From positions 1 through 41,401 of the forward strand of contig JADCEF010000093.1 in the NCBI GenBank assembly GCA_020250445.1: a stretch of 41,401 nucleotides of DNA, given 5' to 3'. Positions 33,926 through 41,401 of the stretch are shown here, one piece after another. Numbering within the stretch: position 1 is the first letter of the stretch; each line of letters starts with the position of its first letter. The stretch comes from Rhodobacter sp. (lineage in GTDB: Bacteria > Pseudomonadota > Alphaproteobacteria > Rhodobacterales > Rhodobacteraceae). The translations under genes and the position numbers were made by a program. Below the pieces are notes generated by a model, which saw nothing but the letters and a program-made list of their open reading frames with translations, was not told the DNA's origin and ran no database searches.

Positions 33926-35533
33926 TCACGGACCCATCGTAAAGCATTGCACGGCCCGCGCCTGAAGGCGGCGGCAGGCGAGGTCTGCCTGATCCTGCGT
34001 CAGCCCGACAAAGTTCGCGTCATACCCGCCGCCGCGTTCCACCACCTTGCGCAGGCCATCGTTCAGTGTAGCCGTTTCCGCAAGGGCGGTTCTCAGCAAC
34101 TGCCGTTCCGCCCCGGCGCGTGACGGGTAGCGACCAACGTTGATGCCCCAGTGCCTGCCGCCGGACGTGCTGATCCGGGTGACGACTTCGGGCGGTTGCT
34201 GCAGTGCTGCGGGGACCGGTTCGGCATCGGCAAACATGTCTTCCGGGCGCGGACGCGGTGCTGCCGAAGACGGTGGCGAAGCCGGGGGTGCCGCCTCCAT
34301 GGCCTTTGCCACGGCAAGGGCGGCGGGATCGGCGATGGGGGCAGGTACCGGCTTTGCGGCGGTGTCTGCCACTTCGCCACCGCCCAGGGCCACCGCCGGG
34401 GCTGCGGTGATCGGCATCTCTTGCAGGTCGGTACTTGCAGGCTTTGCCAGGGCATCGGCGCTGTCTGCCACCGCCACCCTGGCATCGGGGGCCTCTGCGG
34501 TTGCTTCGGCCAGTGCACCTGCAATCCCGTCCTGCATGGCGATCATCAGGTCTTCCGGTGGCGGCGTCAGGTCGGGGCGCGATCTGGGGCGCGGTGACTT
34601 CGCCACGGCCACCACAAGGCGGATCGCCTTGCCTGCGCCGCCTTCCTTCATCTCGGCATCCGCCACCGCATCGTAGTCCGGTGCCGCCGGTTTCTGAACA
34701 ACGACAGTCGCCGGAGCTTCTCCGAACCCGATATCCAGCAGTTCGGCCATCTTTGCGTTGCGATGCGCGGTCGATTTTCCGCCCAGCACGGTTGCGACGA
34801 TCCGTTTGCCACCGCGTTCCGCCGAAGCGGTCAGGCTGAAGCCTGCCGGGTTGGTATAGCCGGTCTTGATGCCGTCAGCCCCCTTGTAGCTGTCCAGAAA
34901 GCGCCGGTTCGTGTTGTTCACGGTCGTAATCCCGGCATCTGTCGACCGGCGCGAGAAGATATTGTAATACTGCGGAAAATCGTAAAACAGCCGACGCCCG
35001 AGAACGGTCATGTCGCGGGCGGTGGACAGATGCCCCGCCTGGGTCAGGCCATTGGCATTCTTGAAGGTGGACTTCTTCATGCCGATGGCCTTGGCCGTGC
35101 GGTTCATGCGTTTGGCAAATGCCTCTTCACTGCCGCTGATGGCCTCGCCGATGGCGGTTGCGGCGTCATTGGCGGATTTCACGGCGGCTGCCCGGATCAG
35201 ATAGCGCAACTGGATCCTCTGCCCCGCCTTCAGGCCAAGCTTTGACGGTGGCTCGGCAGCGGCGTGTTTCGAGATCTTGACCATTGTATCAGGCGAAATC
35301 TCGCCGCGTTCGATGGCTTCGAACGCGATGTAAAGGGTCAGCATCTTGGTCAGCGAGGCCGGATGCAGGCGCGTCTCGGAATTGGTTTCGTACAGCACTT
35401 CGCCCGTCCGCGCATCCATCACCAGGGCGGCATAGGGCGCGGCCTGCACGGAGCCGGAAAAACCGGCGTTGACAGCAATCGTCACCGCCATGACCAAGGT
35501 ACAGGCAAAAGCCCGCCACAGACGCGATATCAC
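33926..35533 (-). CDS. dacA: D-alanyl-D-alanine carboxypeptidase with C-terminal SPOR domain
   Basis: 535 residues from a GTG at 35533 (GAGGA eight bases ahead), which gives a clean signal peptide ending VQA at about residue 31. The penicillin-binding peptidase S11 domain has SLTK (S60-K63), SAN (120-122) and KTG (223-225), so it trims terminal D-alanine from peptidoglycan pentapeptides. A long Ala/Pro-rich, low-complexity linker (about 300-450) leads to a SPOR domain (about 455-535, HWGINVGRYPSRAGAERQL), which binds denuded glycan at the division site. The protein thus probably acts at the septum. In-frame ATGs at residues 15 and further are less likely. Confidence 0.93.
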   Translation of the reverse strand: MISRLWRAFACTLVMAVTIAVNAGFSGSVQAAPYAALVMDARTGEVLYETNSETRLHPASLTKMLTLYIAFEAIERGEISPDTMVKISKHAAAEPPSKLGLKAGQRIQLRYLIRAAAVKSANDAATAIGEAISGSEEAFAKRMNRTAKAIGMKKSTFKNANGLTQAGHLSTARDMTVLGRRLFYDFPQYYNIFSRRSTDAGITTVNNTNRRFLDSYKGADGIKTGYTNPAGFSLTASAERGGKRIVATVLGGKSTAHRNAKMAELLDIGFGEAPATVVVQKPAAPDYDAVADAEMKEGGAGKAIRLVVAVAKSPRPRSRPDLTPPPEDLMIAMQDGIAGALAEATAEAPDARVAVADSADALAKPASTDLQEMPITAAPAVALGGGEVADTAAKPVPAPIADPAALAVAKAMEAAPPASPPSSAAPRPRPEDMFADAEPVPAALQQPPEVVTRISTSGGRHWGINVGRYPSRAGAERQLLRTALAETATLNDGLRKVVERGGGYDANFVGLTQDQADLACRRLQARAVQCFTMGP

Positions 35534-35623
35534 GTCGATTGTCCTCACCTGCCTCTGGTGCCCCGGTTTTTTCTTGGGGCTTTCACTGCTTCGCTGGCAG
35601 ATTAGCACAGGGTTCCATCTGCG

Positions 35624-35649
35624 AAAACCCCTTTGTGTCAAAGGGTTTT
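35624..35649 (-). terminator. Bidirectional-type intrinsic terminator between HAD gene and dacA
   Basis: AAAACCCCTTTG-tgt-CAAAGGGTTTT: a stem with one bulged C, A-tract on one side and T-tract on the other, so it can work on either strand. It lies 71 bases after the HAD gene stop and likely ends that transcript before dacA. Confidence 0.55.
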
Positions 35650-35719
35650 GCGAACTGTCTCACAAATGCCGATGTGCAGATATGGCACGACCGCCAGCAT
35701 GGGCCGCAAGATGCGGTAG

Positions 35720-36418
35720 CTAGCCGTCCAGCATCGACACAAGCGGGACAAGCGCGCCAAGGCCGGGCAAGGCGCGGTATCGGGGATGGCCTGTGGGCGG
35801 GTCGGCGACGTCAAGGGCCCAGGGAACACCGCTGGGCACATGAATCCCCCAGGCACCCGCCTCGATTGCGGGCAGGACATCTGATTTCAGGGAATTTCCG
35901 ACCATCATCGCCTGCGCTGCGCCGGTTCCGTGCCGGGCAAAGGCGCGGGCATAGACCGACGCGGTCTTGTCCGATACAACCTCTACCGCATAGAACATGT
36001 CCCCCAGGCCGGACTGGGCCAGCTTTCTGTCCTGATCCATCAGGTCGCCCTTGGTGATCAGCAGGATGCGGTGGGTCTGGGCCAGCGCCGTCACCGCAGC
36101 GCGGGCATCGGGCAAAAGATCGATCGGGTGCGACAGCATCTCGCGGCCTGCTGCCATGATGTCGCTGATGAACCTGGCCGGAACGCGACCGTCGGTCACC
36201 TCGATGGCTGTTTCGATCATGGACAGCACGAAGCCCTTAACGCCAAAGCCGTAATGCCCCAGGTTGCGCCGCTCTGCCTCCAGCAGGCGCTCAAGCAGGT
36301 GGTCGGGGTCTGCATGATCGGCAAGCAGGCGGGCAAAGTGACCCTGGGTCATCCGGTAGTAGGATTCGTGATACCACAGCGTATCGTCTGCATCGAAACC
36401 GATGGTCGTCAGTGCCAT
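35720..36418 (-). CDS. HAD-family hydrolase
   Basis: 232 residues of the haloacid dehalogenase superfamily. Motif I is FDADDTLW with nucleophile D9 and D11; motif II/III is visible as LLITKGDLMDQDRK, and motif IV as MVGNSLKSDVLPAIEAG. A helical cap (about 20-85) lies after motif I, in the C1 type shared with YjjG-like nucleotidases and phosphatases. It probably removes phosphate from a small metabolite; the substrate is not evident. It is transcribed away from clpS. Confidence 0.88.
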   Translation of the reverse strand: MALTTIGFDADDTLWYHESYYRMTQGHFARLLADHADPDHLLERLLEAERRNLGHYGFGVKGFVLSMIETAIEVTDGRVPARFISDIMAAGREMLSHPIDLLPDARAAVTALAQTHRILLITKGDLMDQDRKLAQSGLGDMFYAVEVVSDKTASVYARAFARHGTGAAQAMMVGNSLKSDVLPAIEAGAWGIHVPSGVPWALDVADPPTGHPRYRALPGLGALVPLVSMLDG

Positions 36419-36518
36419 GTGCCATCCTCATCATCCGGACAGTTCTTGCGTGCAGAGGCCGGTCTTGCAAGCGCCCTTGCGGCCCCCTTTTCGTTTCGGG
36501 CCGTTCCGCTATATAGTT

Positions 36519-36540
36519 TCAGACGGTAAACCGAGTCTGA
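36519..36540 (+). promoter_or_regulatory. Leader hairpin just before clpS
   Basis: TCAGAC-GGTAAACCGA-GTCTGA forms a 6-bp stem with an inner GGT/ACC pair, ending 4 bases before the GGAG of clpS. A TATATA at 36510-36515 upstream could be the -10 element, so the hairpin would be near the 5' end of the message. Confidence 0.35.
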
Positions 36541-36553
36541 CCGGGAGCTTGCC

Positions 36554-36895
36554 TTGACGCGTCGCCCTTTCCTCATGTCAGGAAAGACCAGTGAAAATGA
36601 CGGGGAAACCTCTGTCATCACCAAGACACGTTCCAGGACCGAGCGTCCCCCCCTCTACAAGGTCATGCTTCTGAACGACGATTACACACCGATGGAGTTT
36701 GTCGTTCATGTGCTGGAAAGGTTCTTCGGCCTGACCCATGCGCAGGCGTTCGAGATCATGCTGACGGTGCACAAGAAGGGGCTGGCGGTGGTCGGCGTGT
36801 TTTCCTTCGAGGTGGCGGAAACCAAGGTGGCCCAGGTGATGGATTTTGCCCGTCGCCACCAGCATCCGCTGCAATGCACGATGGAAAAGGAATAA
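36554..36895 (+). CDS. clpS: ATP-dependent Clp protease adaptor ClpS
   Basis: 113 residues. The folded core starts at [20 protein letters not shown] and includes the [22 protein letters not shown] and [10 protein letters not shown] blocks (read in parts), which form the N-degron pocket (N and D of the NDDYT loop, plus the histidine of TVHKKG). ClpS brings proteins with Phe, Leu, Trp or Tyr at the N-terminus to ClpAP. The start is taken as TTG at 36554 because GGAG lies 6 bases ahead; an ATG at 36575 is possible but has no ribosome-binding site. clpA is not in the window. The next gene follows after an 18-base gap holding a GGCCGC-ct-GCGGCC hairpin. Confidence 0.95.
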   Translation: MTRRPFLMSGKTSENDGETSVITKTRSRTERPPLYKVMLLNDDYTPMEFVVHVLERFFGLTHAQAFEIMLTVHKKGLAVVGVFSFEVAETKVAQVMDFARRHQHPLQCTMEKE

Positions 36896-36913
36896 GGCCG
36901 CCTGCGGCCGCCC

Positions 36914-37906
36914 ATGCGATCTGCACGCCTGACCCTTGCCTTGGACAGCGGCGCGATCACCCTGCCGGAGACAGGAAGAATTCACGTCTTCCGGCCCCGT
37001 GCCGGGGATGACCTGTCGGCCCTGCCGAAAGACCGGGTCAGCATCATCACGGGATTTCGCCCGGATTACGATGCTTTTGCCGCAGCAGGCTATGCCGTGA
37101 CGGTTTGCGCAACCGGCAAGGCGGCGGCCGCCCTGGTTTGCCTGCCGCGCAGCAAGGCCGGGGCCCGCGCGCTGGTGGCCGAAGCATCTGCCCGGGTCGT
37201 TCCGGGCGGGCCGGTGATTGTCGATGGTCAGAAGACCGACGGGATCGATGCGATGTTGCACGACATCCGGGCGCGGGTCGATACGTCGGTCCCTGTCGCC
37301 AAGGCCCACGGACGGATCTTTTCGTTCCCCGCCGGGCCGGTGTTCAGCGGCTGGGCCGGGGTCGAGACGGTGACGGAAGACGGCTTTGTCACCGTTCCGG
37401 GCGTGTTTTCTGCCGATGGTCCCGACCGTGGATCGCGTCTGTTGGCGGCGGCGCTGTCGGCCAGGCTTCCGGGCCGGATCGTCGATCTTGGTGCAGGCTG
37501 GGGGTTTCTGGCCCGGGCCATTCTGGCGCGGGACGGCGTGCGGCAGCTTGATCTGGTGGAAGCCGAAGCGGCTGCGCTGGACTGTGCCCGGCGCAATGTG
37601 ACCGATCCGCGGGCGCGGTTTCACTGGGCCGATGCCGCCAGCTTCCGGCCCGAAGGTGTGATCGATGCCGTGGTCTGCAATCCGCCTTTCCATGTGACGC
37701 GGGCCGCGGAACCCGGACTGGGCGCGGCCTTTATCAGGGCTGCCGCCGCCATGCTGCCACCGGGCGGAACGCTGTGGCTCGTGGCCAACCGCCATCTTCC
37801 CTATGGCGCCGTTCTGACCGAAACCTTCCGCGAGGTGGAAGACATCGGCGGTGACGGCGCTTTTCGACTTGTACATGCGTCACGCCCCGTCCGGGCGCGC
37901 CGCTGA
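36914..37906 (+). CDS. RsmC-like SAM-dependent methyltransferase
   Basis: 330 residues in two halves. The N-terminal half (about 1-165) is a degenerate methyltransferase-like domain. The C-terminal half binds S-adenosylmethionine through DLGAGWG (191-197) and has the catalytic NPPFH at 256-260, with PGVFS (172-176) before it. This is the design of RsmC (16S rRNA m2G1207). A role in rRNA guanine N2-methylation is likely but not sure; RlmG-like activity is the alternative. It is probably co-transcribed with clpS. Confidence 0.85.
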   Translation: MRSARLTLALDSGAITLPETGRIHVFRPRAGDDLSALPKDRVSIITGFRPDYDAFAAAGYAVTVCATGKAAAALVCLPRSKAGARALVAEASARVVPGGPVIVDGQKTDGIDAMLHDIRARVDTSVPVAKAHGRIFSFPAGPVFSGWAGVETVTEDGFVTVPGVFSADGPDRGSRLLAAALSARLPGRIVDLGAGWGFLARAILARDGVRQLDLVEAEAAALDCARRNVTDPRARFHWADAASFRPEGVIDAVVCNPPFHVTRAAEPGLGAAFIRAAAAMLPPGGTLWLVANRHLPYGAVLTETFREVEDIGGDGAFRLVHASRPVRARR

Positions 37907-37927
37907 TTTCCGGACCCGGGGGATCCC

Positions 37928-38734
37928 ATGTCACTTTCCATTGCGGGCAAGACCGCCATTGTCACCGGATCGGCCAACGGCATCGGCCTGGCCATCGCCC
38001 GGCATTTTCTGGACAAGGGGGCGAATGTGATGTTCGCCGACATCGACGAGGAGCGGCTGGAAGATGAAATTGGCGCAGAGGCGCGCGCCGAGGGCGCGGT
38101 GCGCATGTTTGCGGGCGACCTTCGGGAAAAACTGACCATTGCCAACCTGCTGTCGGCCACGATGGATGCGTTTGACCGCGTCGATATCCTGGTGAATGCC
38201 AGCCGCCAGATGGCGCTTTCAGACCCGCTGTGCGTCGGTGATGATGCGGTCGAACAGCTGTTGCAGCAGAACCTGATCACCAGCTTGCGCCTGACCCAAA
38301 TGACGGCAAAGCGGATGGTTGCGATGGCGGAAAAATCCGAAAGGACAGGGCCTGTCGGCGCAGTCGTCAACCTGTCTTCGATTGCGGCAACCCGGACCCG
38401 GCCGGAACTTCTGGGCTATTCGATTGCCAGCGCCGCGCTGGATCAGATGACACGATCAATGGCGGTGGTGCTGGCCCCGAAGGGCATCCGGGTCAACGCG
38501 GTTGCCTTCGGCAGTGTCATGAGCGCGAGCCTGCACGATACCCTGCAGGACAACCCCGGGTATCAGGAGATGATCACCGGCCAGACCCCGATGGGCCGGA
38601 TCGCGGCGGCGTCGGAACTGGCAGAGACCGTGCAGTTTCTGGCGTCAGACGCATCGGCCTTCATGACGGGTCAGATCGTGACCGTGGACGGCGGCCGCAG
38701 CCTGCTTGACCCGGTTCAGGTCCCGGCACACTGA
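37928..38734 (+). CDS. SDR-family protein lacking the catalytic lysine
   Basis: 268 residues. The cofactor motif TGSANGIG (13-20) and ADID after the second strand suggest NAD(H). Catalytic serine S151 (NLSSIAA) and tyrosine Y164 are at the right distance, but the lysine of YxxxK is serine 168 (GYSIAS), and NAG reads NAS at 90-92. The protein ends with the usual FMTGQIVTVDGG. Without the lysine, normal hydride transfer would be impaired. It lies 21 bases after the RsmC-like gene and ends 3 bases from the convergent lipoprotein gene. Function unknown. Confidence 0.85.
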   Translation: MSLSIAGKTAIVTGSANGIGLAIARHFLDKGANVMFADIDEERLEDEIGAEARAEGAVRMFAGDLREKLTIANLLSATMDAFDRVDILVNASRQMALSDPLCVGDDAVEQLLQQNLITSLRLTQMTAKRMVAMAEKSERTGPVGAVVNLSSIAATRTRPELLGYSIASAALDQMTRSMAVVLAPKGIRVNAVAFGSVMSASLHDTLQDNPGYQEMITGQTPMGRIAAASELAETVQFLASDASAFMTGQIVTVDGGRSLLDPVQVPAH

Positions 38735-38737
38735 GCG

Positions 38738-39148
38738 CTATTGCGGGTACTGCATCTGGCATTGCCGGATGGCGGGCGTCGCCTGCTGTGTCAGCAGGGC
38801 CTGCTGCGTGATCAACCCGTCCAGTTTGCGGCGCTCCTGCTCGGGGTCGATGGCGCGGGGGCGCGTGGTGGTCCGGGTGTAATCATCAAGGCACATGCCA
38901 CCCCCGTTGACCCAGGTGCGGCTTCCGTCCGGCAGGGGCACAAGCACCGGCTGATCGCAATAGACCCAGGTCGGCGTCGAGATGACAACCTCTTCCAGGC
39001 TGTAGCCCCGGGCAATATTGGCCTGTGTTTCGGCAATCAGCCTGTTCACCACGGTCAGATCGCGTGTCACGGCCGCGATGCAGCGCTCTTGCGGGGTTGC
39101 GCAGGACATCAGGGCCAGCGGCAGGCACAGCAGTGCAGGGCGGATCAT
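38738..39148 (-). CDS. Small lipoprotein, function unknown
   Basis: 136 residues from the ATG at 39148. The signal peptide MIRPALLCLPLALMSC ends in a lipobox (L-M-S-C16), so C16 would be lipidated and the protein held in the inner or outer membrane. The mature part contains four or five further cysteines, an RCIAAVTRDLTVVNRLIAET helix, a WVYCDQP segment and a C-terminal helix rich in Gln and Thr. I do not recognise a family. It is divergent from hemF with an 88-base gap. Confidence 0.75.
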   Translation of the reverse strand: MIRPALLCLPLALMSCATPQERCIAAVTRDLTVVNRLIAETQANIARGYSLEEVVISTPTWVYCDQPVLVPLPDGSRTWVNGGGMCLDDYTRTTTRPRAIDPEQERRKLDGLITQQALLTQQATPAIRQCQMQYPQ

Positions 39149-39236
39149 GGCATCGGTCTCTTTCGGGTGTTTGTCCGAACCTAGCGCGCGGCTGCGGTCG
39201 GTGCTAGCAGAAGGCAGGACGTGAAGGAGGTTTCCG

Positions 39237-40112
39237 ATGCCCGATGTGTTCGATGACCGCAAGGCCCGTGCCGCGGGCTGGTTCCGGCAGTTGCGCGATC
39301 GGATCATTGCCGCCTTCGAAGGGCTGGAGGACACCCAGCAGTCGGGGCCGACCGCGCATTTGCCGGCCGGTCGGTTCGAGGTCAGCGAAACCGCCCGCGC
39401 CGATGGCGGGGGCGGTTTGATGAGCGTGATGCGCGGCGGCCGGGTCTTCGAGAAGGTGGGCGTCAACGTCAGCGAAGTCTACGGCACCTTGGGCGAGCGG
39501 GCGCAAAAGGCAATGGCGGCGCGTGGCGTGCCCGGCATGGCAGAGGATCCGCGCTTTTGGGCCAGCGGCATTTCCCTGGTCGCCCATATGCAGAACCCGC
39601 ATGCCCCGGCCGTGCATATGAACACGCGCATGTTCTGGACGCCGCATGCCTGGTGGTTCGGCGGCGGGTCCGACCTGAACCCCTGCCTGGAGGTGCCCGA
39701 GGATACGGCGCAGTTTCACGCCACGCTGAAGGCGGCCTGTGACGCGCATTCGCCAGCCTATTATCCAAGGTTCAAGGCCTGGGCGGACGAATACTTTTTC
39801 GTGCCCCACCGGGGACGCGCGCGGGGTGTGGGCGGCATCTTCTATGATGACCTGAACACCGGGGACTGGGAGGCGGATTTTGCCTTTACGCAGTCGGTGG
39901 GCCAAGCCTTTCTGCCCGCTTTCGTTCCGCTGGTCGAGCGCCGCCGCAGCGAAGCCTGGACCGAGGCCGACCGGGAAGCCCAGCTTGTACACCGCGGGCT
40001 TTATGCCGAATACAACCTGGTCTACGATCGTGGCACGAAGTTCGGGCTTGAGACGGGCCATGACGCCAACGCGGTGCTGATGAGCCTGCCCCCGGTGGCG
40101 AAGTGGACCTGA
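39237..40112 (+). CDS. hemF: Oxygen-dependent coproporphyrinogen III oxidase
   Basis: 291 residues, the standard HemF length. It uses molecular oxygen for the step that HemN performs without it. Family blocks: AHLPAGRFEVSETARADGGGG, GVNVSEVYG, SLVAHMQNPHAPAVHMNTR, WWFGGGSDLNPCL, HRGRARGVGGIFYDDL and a C-terminal EYNLVYDRGTKFGLETG (read in parts). AAGGAGG lies 7 bases before the ATG, the best ribosome-binding site in the window. No FNR box is seen, in keeping with aerobic use. Confidence 0.97.
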   Translation: MPDVFDDRKARAAGWFRQLRDRIIAAFEGLEDTQQSGPTAHLPAGRFEVSETARADGGGGLMSVMRGGRVFEKVGVNVSEVYGTLGERAQKAMAARGVPGMAEDPRFWASGISLVAHMQNPHAPAVHMNTRMFWTPHAWWFGGGSDLNPCLEVPEDTAQFHATLKAACDAHSPAYYPRFKAWADEYFFVPHRGRARGVGGIFYDDLNTGDWEADFAFTQSVGQAFLPAFVPLVERRRSEAWTEADREAQLVHRGLYAEYNLVYDRGTKFGLETGHDANAVLMSLPPVAKWT

Positions 40113-40142
40113 GGGGCCCCTGCGGCGAGGTCCGCTTGAAGA

Positions 40143-41036
40143 TCAGGGCGTCTGTGCGCCCTGCCGGTTCAAGGCAACGGTATAAAGGCCGGTCGTTGCC
40201 GTGATGAACAGCTGATGCTTCGCTCGCCCGCCGAAGCAGATGTTGGATACCAGTTCCGGCACAAGGATCTTGCCCAGAAGCGTGCCGTCGGGGGCGATGC
40301 AATGCACCCCATCGCCCGCCGATGACCACAGGTTGCCATCGGTGTCGGTGCGGATGCCGTCGGCGCAGCCGGGCGAAACGGTGTGAAACACCTCGCCCCC
40401 CGTCAGCCGCGCGCCATCTACGGTGAAGACGCGGATGTGCTGCGGATCGGGGTGGTACATCCGGCCTGTGTCGGCAACATAGAGACGGGTTTCGTCAGGC
40501 GAAAAGGCAAGCCCGTTCGGACAGCGGAAATCGCTGAGCACAGCGTCGATGCGGCCCGAAGGATCGACCCGGTAGACCTGACAGGGCAGTTCCTGATCCG
40601 CCTTGTGCCCTTCGTAATTTGTCATGATCCCGTAATGCGGATCGGTGAACCAGATCGATCCGTCCGACTTGACCACAACGTCGTTTGGCGAGTTGAGCGG
40701 CTTGCCGCCAAAGCGGTCGGCAATCACCGTGATCGAGCCGTCAAGTTCCGTCCGGGTCACCCGCCGCTTTCCATGTTCACAGGACACCAACCTGCCCTGA
40801 CGGTCGCGCGTGTGCCCGTTGGAGTGATTCGAGGGGTTGCGGAATGTCGTCAGCCCTGCGCCGGGTGTCCAGCGCAGGATACGGTCATTCGGGATATCGG
40901 AAAACAGCAGGCAGTTGGCATCGCCGAACCAGACCGGGCCTTCGGCCCAGTCAAAGCCGGTGGCAAGCTGCTTGACCGGGGCATTGAACATCACAAAGGC
41001 GCTGAAGCGCGGATCGATTGCCTCATAGAATGACAT
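40143..41036 (-). CDS. SMP-30/gluconolactonase family protein
   Basis: 297 residues forming a six-bladed beta propeller. The metal-binding glutamate is probably E32 (DWAEGPVW); other typical blocks are GRLVSCEHGKRRV, KPLNSPNDVVVKSDGSIWFTDPHYG, CPNGLAFSPDETRLYVADT and CADGIRTDTDGNLW. Members hydrolyse sugar lactones with a divalent metal. The DPHYG variety is common in gluconolactonase-like enzymes of proteobacteria. GGGGGAACAG precedes the ATG. It converges with hemF and has no sugar genes beside it, so the substrate is open. Confidence 0.92.
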   Translation of the reverse strand: MSFYEAIDPRFSAFVMFNAPVKQLATGFDWAEGPVWFGDANCLLFSDIPNDRILRWTPGAGLTTFRNPSNHSNGHTRDRQGRLVSCEHGKRRVTRTELDGSITVIADRFGGKPLNSPNDVVVKSDGSIWFTDPHYGIMTNYEGHKADQELPCQVYRVDPSGRIDAVLSDFRCPNGLAFSPDETRLYVADTGRMYHPDPQHIRVFTVDGARLTGGEVFHTVSPGCADGIRTDTDGNLWSSAGDGVHCIAPDGTLLGKILVPELVSNICFGGRAKHQLFITATTGLYTVALNRQGAQTP

Positions 41037-41163
41037 CTGTTCCCCCTTGCCCGGTCCATGGCGTTCCGGGCCTGCACCGCCCAGAACCTGCCGGTCGCAA
41101 TAATGAAGGCTTCCCCCGTGCGCGCAAGGGACAAGGTTCGGGCGATCAGCGGTTTTGCAGGCC

Positions 41164-41401
41164 AGCCGGGGGCCAAAGCCCCCGGCCAGCGCCCGCCCCG
41201 CCCTCGGCGAGCGCTTTGCGCCCGCCGGGTCGGGCGCTGGCCTTTCGTGGTGCCTGGACCTGCCGGTCTACAGGGCAGCGTCCCGCGCGGGCGGGGGAAA
41301 CGCACTGCGTTTCCTGTTCCCGCCCGAACAGGCGACAGCACTTTCACCGCTTCAATGGCAGGGGCCATCGCCCCTGCCACAGCGCCACGCTGGACTCAAG
41401 A
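41164..41401 (+). repeat. Modular hairpin repeat, copy D (3' end at window edge)
   Basis: Same orientation and order as copy A: hairpin 1 at 41165-41186 (GCCGGGGGC-caaa-GCCCCCGGC), hairpin 2 about 41184-41242, hairpin 3 at 41296-41314 (GGAAACGC-act-GCGTTTCC), hairpin 4 at 41357-41378 (a perfect 9-bp stem). Linkers also match, such as GCCCGAACAGGCGACAGC before hairpin 4. It runs to the last base. Confidence 0.85.

Overview
The window looks like chromosomal DNA of a high-GC alphaproteobacterium of the Rhodobacterales (Rhodobacter/Paracoccus-like family). The clearest sign is the block hemN / fnrL / universal-stress gene / ccoNOQP / ccoGHIS, the arrangement known from Rhodobacter and Paracoccus. 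A YejABEF transporter, a PpiD-TrpE pair, ClpS and a membrane-anchored CycM-type cytochrome c fit the same lineage. No phage genes, CRISPR array, rRNA or convincing tRNA was seen.

Layout. 1-774: a hairpin-rich intergenic repeat (copy A) and a non-coding or decayed stretch. 775-5432: aminotransferase, PpiD-like periplasmic foldase and TrpE, all rightward. 5612-8065: a secreted DUF1579 protein, an atypical SDR protein, and a divergent LysR regulator with palindromes between them. 8183-8338: the N-terminal stub of an IS5-type transposase. 8491-11373: a phosphonate-related trio (PHP phosphoesterase, PhnM, DUF1045 2H-phosphoesterase) around a divergent control region with a Pho-box-like site. 11405-13373: CorA-type transporter and a flavin reductase. 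13447-14054: a tandem island of the same hairpin repeat (copies B and C), bounded by a perfect 12-bp inverted repeat. 14055-15565: pheA and the divergent cytochrome cycM. 15751-21537: yejABEF peptide/microcin C-type ABC importer.

21574-33853 is the low-oxygen respiration block. It holds hemN (anaerobic heme synthesis), fnrL (oxygen-sensing regulator), a universal stress protein, the cbb3 oxidase genes ccoNOQP, a LysR regulator set inside the block, and the oxidase assembly genes ccoGHIS. Three FNR boxes tie hemN/fnrL, the stress gene and ccoN to FnrL. The hemN box lies so that transcription would begin at the A of its ATG, which suggests a leaderless mRNA. 33926-41036 holds dacA with a SPOR domain, an HAD hydrolase, clpS, an RsmC-like methyltransferase, an SDR protein without the catalytic lysine, a lipoprotein, hemF (the aerobic counterpart of hemN) and an SMP-30 lactonase. 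Copy D of the hairpin repeat closes the window in the same orientation as copy A at the start.

The most novel-looking items are the four-hairpin repeat family with its bounded island, the phosphonate trio without a C-P lyase core, and the leaderless FNR-class hemN promoter. All calls are by reading; no alignment, database search or RNA folding was run.
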